NCBI GenBank assembly: GCA_014859755.1
Contig: JACUTO010000079.1
Location: forward strand, 1 to 6,787
DNA: 6,787 bases
Source of the DNA: Candidatus Bathyarchaeota archaeon
Lineage (GTDB): Archaea; Thermoproteota; Bathyarchaeia; Bathyarchaeales; Bathyarchaeaceae
Reading direction: 5' to 3'
Shown here piece after piece: positions 4,388-6,787 of the stretch; positions within the stretch are counted from its first letter, which is position 1; every line of letters starts with the position of its first letter. The translations under genes and the position numbers were made by a program. Under the pieces are notes generated by a model, which did not search any database, was not told the origin of the DNA, and saw only the letters and a list, made by a program, of their open reading frames with translations.

Positions 4388-4732
4388 ATGTTGAGGATGT
4401 ATAAAGTGCCCCGACCTGTTGGAACTATTGGAGAAACAAAACTGAAAATCTTAGCAATAATATATCAGAATGAACTCTATGGAATCACTTCTTATGGTTA
4501 CAATATTTGGACAACCCTCAAGAAAAAATTCCGCTGTTACCTTGATGACACAAATCTGCGCAACATTTACCGGCATCTTAAAGACCTTAATGAAATTGGG
4601 CTAGTTAAAAAGGGCATAAGTCAACCCGCTGAAAACGCCCCAAAACGCCAGCTCTACTCCCTTACAAATAATGGCAGGCGATTGAAGCAGAAGTTTAGCA
4701 GATATCTGCGAATACTGGAGGAGACAAGTTAG
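4388..4732 (+). CDS. PadR-like winged-helix transcriptional regulator
   Basis: A 114-aa DNA-binding protein. After a short tail, the winged helix covers about residues 14-100. The opening helix is TKLKILAIIYQNELYGITSYGYNIW, with the YGY segment typical of PadR proteins. The recognition helix is LDDTNLRNIYRHLKDLNEIGLV. The wing carries QLYSLTNNGRRL, the standard RQLYxLTxxG feature. The C-terminal helix (LKQKFSRYLRILEE) is shorter than in classic PadR and would serve in dimerisation. No ligand domain is present. Repressor activity is inferred from the family. The gene is divergent from TFB across 217 bp rich in palindromes, one of which touches its own TATA box, so self-regulation and possible control of TFB are reasonable inferences. 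The ATG at 4388 fits the TATA position; ATG at 4397 preceded by GAGG is the alternative. Ligase follows after 150 bp. Confidence 0.85.
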   Translation: MLRMYKVPRPVGTIGETKLKILAIIYQNELYGITSYGYNIWTTLKKKFRCYLDDTNLRNIYRHLKDLNEIGLVKKGISQPAENAPKRQLYSLTNNGRRLKQKFSRYLRILEETS

Positions 4733-4882
4733 GAAATGCGATTAAGAATGAAAAGTGAGAATCCTGGTGAAGAGCTTGGATGAGACTACAAATTTGTTGA
4801 TAATTTTCAATCCTCTGGATCATAATGGGGCTCGAGTCAAAGTGGTTAATGCGATGTTTTCCTTAGAAGAAAGGAGATCAAA

Positions 4883-6652
4883 TTGAAGTTCTCTCGTTTG
4901 ATTAGGTCTTTTGAAAAACTGGAAAAAACCTCGTCACGAAACGCAATGATCAATGTCTTGGCTGAGCTGATCAAAGAGGCTACGATGAAGAATATTGACA
5001 AGATCTGCTATTTCGTATTAGGAGAGATTGATGCAGGATACAAGAATATCCATTTAGGAATAGGAGACGAGATGGCTAAATCGGCTATCGCTCTTGCAGC
5101 GGGTGTTAATAAACAGAAAGTCGAAGAGGAAATGAAGGAAGTCGGCGACCTTGGAGAAGTAGCCTACAAATTAGTAGGAGCAAAACAAAAGGGGGGCGAA
5201 GACTTTTTCACATTTGAAGACGCACTTTCTGTAGAGACTGTACATACAGGATTATTGAAAATCGCTACGGCTGTTGGTTCGGGTTCTCAAGAGATTAAGA
5301 AAAAAGCTTTAGCTGCCATGTTAGAAAGTGCCAATCCCAAAGAAAGAAGGTATCTTGCAAGATTGGCCACTGGGGAGATAAGACTGGGGGTGGGGGATAT
5401 GACGGTTCTGGATGCTTTGGCCGCTGCTTTCCTTGGATCCAAGAAGAATAGGGCGGATCTTGAGCATGCCTATAATATTTGCTCAGACATAGGATATGTA
5501 GCCAAAGTTCTGGCGAAGAGGGGATTAGAGGGTGTAAGACGCATCAGAATTGCCTTAAACCGTCCCATTAGACCCATGCTTGCTCAAAGAGTATCTGAAA
5601 TGTCCGAGATTATGGAGAAAATAGGATCGGAAGTTGTGGCCGCTGAGGAAAAATATGATGGGGAGAGAATTCAAGCACACAAGGAGGGCACCAAGGTTAA
5701 GCTGTTCTCTAGAAGACTAACCGATGTAACGGATCAATTTCCAGAAGTCGTGGAGAGCGTTAGTAAGCATATTAAAGCTGAAAAGGCGATTCTTGACGGA
5801 GAGGTAGTGGCTTACGACTTTGATAAAGATGTATTTTGCCCTTTTCAGAAATTGATGCAGAGAAGAAGAAAGTATAACGTTAAGGAGTATACGGAGAAGA
5901 TCCCTGTAAAATACATGCTGTTCGACATCCTATACATAAACGGAAAATCCTACATGAGAAAGAGTTATCCAGAAAGAAGAAAGAAGCTAGAGCAGATAGT
6001 AGAAAACGAAAAGTACATTGATATAACACGTCGAGTAACAAGTTCAGAGCTGAAAGAAATAGATGAGTTCTTCCAAGACTGCATACAACGATGTTTGGAA
6101 GGAATGGTGTGCAAATCATGTGCCGACAACTCTTATTATCGGGCTGGGGCAAGAGAATGGCTGTGGATAAAATGGAAAGAGAGCTATGCCTCGGATCTGT
6201 CAGATACTCTTGATTTAGTAGTGGTTGGGGCTTATGCCGGGAAAGGAAAGAGAGGCGGAACCTACGGAGCCCTGTTATGCGCCGCCTACAACCATGATGA
6301 GGACATGTTTCAGACAGTTTGCAAGCTTGGAACCGGCTTTTCCGACAAGCAACTGGGACGTCTACCTGACAAGTTGAAGGATGCCAAACGAGATAGACCT
6401 CCCGCAAGAGTTTTGGTGACCAAAGAAATGGAGGCCGACTATTGGTTTGCCCCCAAATACATTCTTGAGGTTCGAGGCTCCGAAATAACTGAGAGCCCTG
6501 CACATACCTGTAACTGGAGGGAAGGAGAAAACCGAGGGCTAGCTTTAAGGTTTCCGAGGTTTGAAAGATGGAGGCCCGGAAAAGCTTCTGACCAAGCAAC
6601 TTCTGTGCAAGAGGTTGCTGGCATGTTTCTCGGTCAAAAAATGGAGAAATAG
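4883..6652 (+). CDS. lig: ATP-dependent DNA ligase (archaeal/eukaryal LigI type)
   Basis: The enzyme seals nicks in duplex DNA with ATP during lagging-strand maturation and repair. It has 589 aa, typical for archaea (550-610), with three domains: a helical DNA-binding domain (about 1-235), the adenylation domain, and an OB fold (from about 435). Motif I is EKYDGER with the AMP-accepting K257; motif III is ILDGEVVAYD with E307; MLFDILYINGK follows; motif IV is EGMVCKS (E406-K411); motif V is WLWIKWK (K430, K432); motif VI is GLALRFPRFERWRPGK near the C-terminus. All nucleotidyltransferase residues are present, so it should be active. No clear PIP box for PCNA was found. The start is TTG, decided by AAGGAG (4871-4876) six nt upstream. 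No strong TATA box is visible in the 150 bp before it, so it may be read from the winged-helix promoter. Confidence 0.97.
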   Translation: MKFSRLIRSFEKLEKTSSRNAMINVLAELIKEATMKNIDKICYFVLGEIDAGYKNIHLGIGDEMAKSAIALAAGVNKQKVEEEMKEVGDLGEVAYKLVGAKQKGGEDFFTFEDALSVETVHTGLLKIATAVGSGSQEIKKKALAAMLESANPKERRYLARLATGEIRLGVGDMTVLDALAAAFLGSKKNRADLEHAYNICSDIGYVAKVLAKRGLEGVRRIRIALNRPIRPMLAQRVSEMSEIMEKIGSEVVAAEEKYDGERIQAHKEGTKVKLFSRRLTDVTDQFPEVVESVSKHIKAEKAILDGEVVAYDFDKDVFCPFQKLMQRRRKYNVKEYTEKIPVKYMLFDILYINGKSYMRKSYPERRKKLEQIVENEKYIDITRRVTSSELKEIDEFFQDCIQRCLEGMVCKSCADNSYYRAGAREWLWIKWKESYASDLSDTLDLVVVGAYAGKGKRGGTYGALLCAAYNHDEDMFQTVCKLGTGFSDKQLGRLPDKLKDAKRDRPPARVLVTKEMEADYWFAPKYILEVRGSEITESPAHTCNWREGENRGLALRFPRFERWRPGKASDQATSVQEVAGMFLGQKMEK

Positions 6653-6655
6653 CAA

Positions 6656-6787
6656 ATGGGTGAGCTGTCTAGGATTAAGAACAAGGAAATTGCTGATATG
6701 CGCGCGCTTTTTTGCTGTTCAAACCAGCTAGAACAAGGAGAACGTAGGTGTTTATTGGGTTATCTTAAGCACGAGGAAAATGAATGT
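6656..6787 (+). CDS. Partial open frame downstream of ligase, unknown product
   Basis: A frame beginning MGELSRIKNKEIADM stays open for 44 codons to the right edge. It starts 3 nt after the ligase stop, and GGAG at 6643-6646, inside the end of the ligase gene, lies 9 nt before the ATG, which suggests translational coupling in one operon. The visible part contains four cysteines (residues 20, 21, 33 and 44), possibly metal-binding, but no motif I can name. Against it, GCGCGCGC followed by six Ts (6700-6713) lies inside the frame and looks like a terminator for ligase. Sequence beyond the edge is needed to choose. Confidence 0.4.
   Translation, partial: MGELSRIKNKEIADMRALFCCSNQLEQGERRCLLGYLKHEENEC
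6700..6713 (+). terminator. GC palindrome plus T6 after ligase, possible terminator
   Basis: GCGCGCGC (6700-6707) is self-complementary and runs directly into six Ts (6708-6713), 48 nt after the ligase stop. The U-tract alone could terminate archaeal transcription. It overlaps the open frame that starts at 6656, so only one of the two readings, or attenuation between them, is likely to be right. Confidence 0.3.

Noticed and set aside
4733..4882. Short ATG frames of 13-15 codons between the winged-helix gene and ligase
   Set aside because: They stop almost at once and lack ribosome-binding sites; I see only the ligase SD at 4871-4876 as a functional element here.
5880..6599. Long minus-strand open frame opposite DNA ligase
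   Set aside because: The plus strand carries all ligase motifs in order; the antisense protein is rich in Ser, Arg and Cys and has no recognisable domain, as expected of a shadow frame.

Overview
The window looks archaeal. It carries a gene for transcription factor B (TFB, the archaeal TFIIB), an ATP-dependent DNA ligase of the archaeal/eukaryal type, a PAC2-family protein, TATA-like promoter boxes, and frequent TTG or GTG starts preceded by GGAG or GGTG ribosome-binding sites. Base composition is moderately AT-rich by eye. The gene style (a small basic 81-residue protein, a PadR-like regulator, a glycosyltransferase remnant) would fit an uncultured Thermoproteota lineage such as Bathyarchaeia, but this placement is an inference.

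Layout, left to right. Positions 1-225 hold no convincing gene, but contain a probable leftward promoter and a T-run that could end the first gene. A universal stress protein is encoded leftward (226-747). After a 295-bp divergent gap comes a rightward 81-aa unknown protein (1043-1288). The next 592 bp are not empty: on the minus strand they hold a 40-codon ORF with a very good ribosome-binding site (1300-1422), a 9-bp long-range stem in its leader, and a 56-codon remnant of a glycosyltransferase N-terminus (1559-1729). A PAC2-family protein (1881-2639, plus) then converges on a minus-strand pair, a two-CBS-domain protein (2727-3158) lying 58 bp downstream of TFB (3217-4170). TFB is divergent from a PadR-like winged-helix regulator (4388-4732), and the 217-bp intergenic region between them is rich in palindromes. 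DNA ligase (4883-6652) follows, and after 3 bp an open frame runs off the right edge.

The set is housekeeping and regulatory: basal transcription (TFB), replication and repair (ligase), proteasome-type assembly or quality control (PAC2), ligand sensing (CBS), stress (USP). The most interesting parts are non-coding or small: the TFB/winged-helix divergent control region, the GGTAAACC element abutting TATA-like boxes at both ends of the window, and the decayed minus-strand block between 1289 and 1880. I see no CRISPR array, tRNA, rRNA or insertion sequence, and no clear sign of a wholly new multi-gene system.
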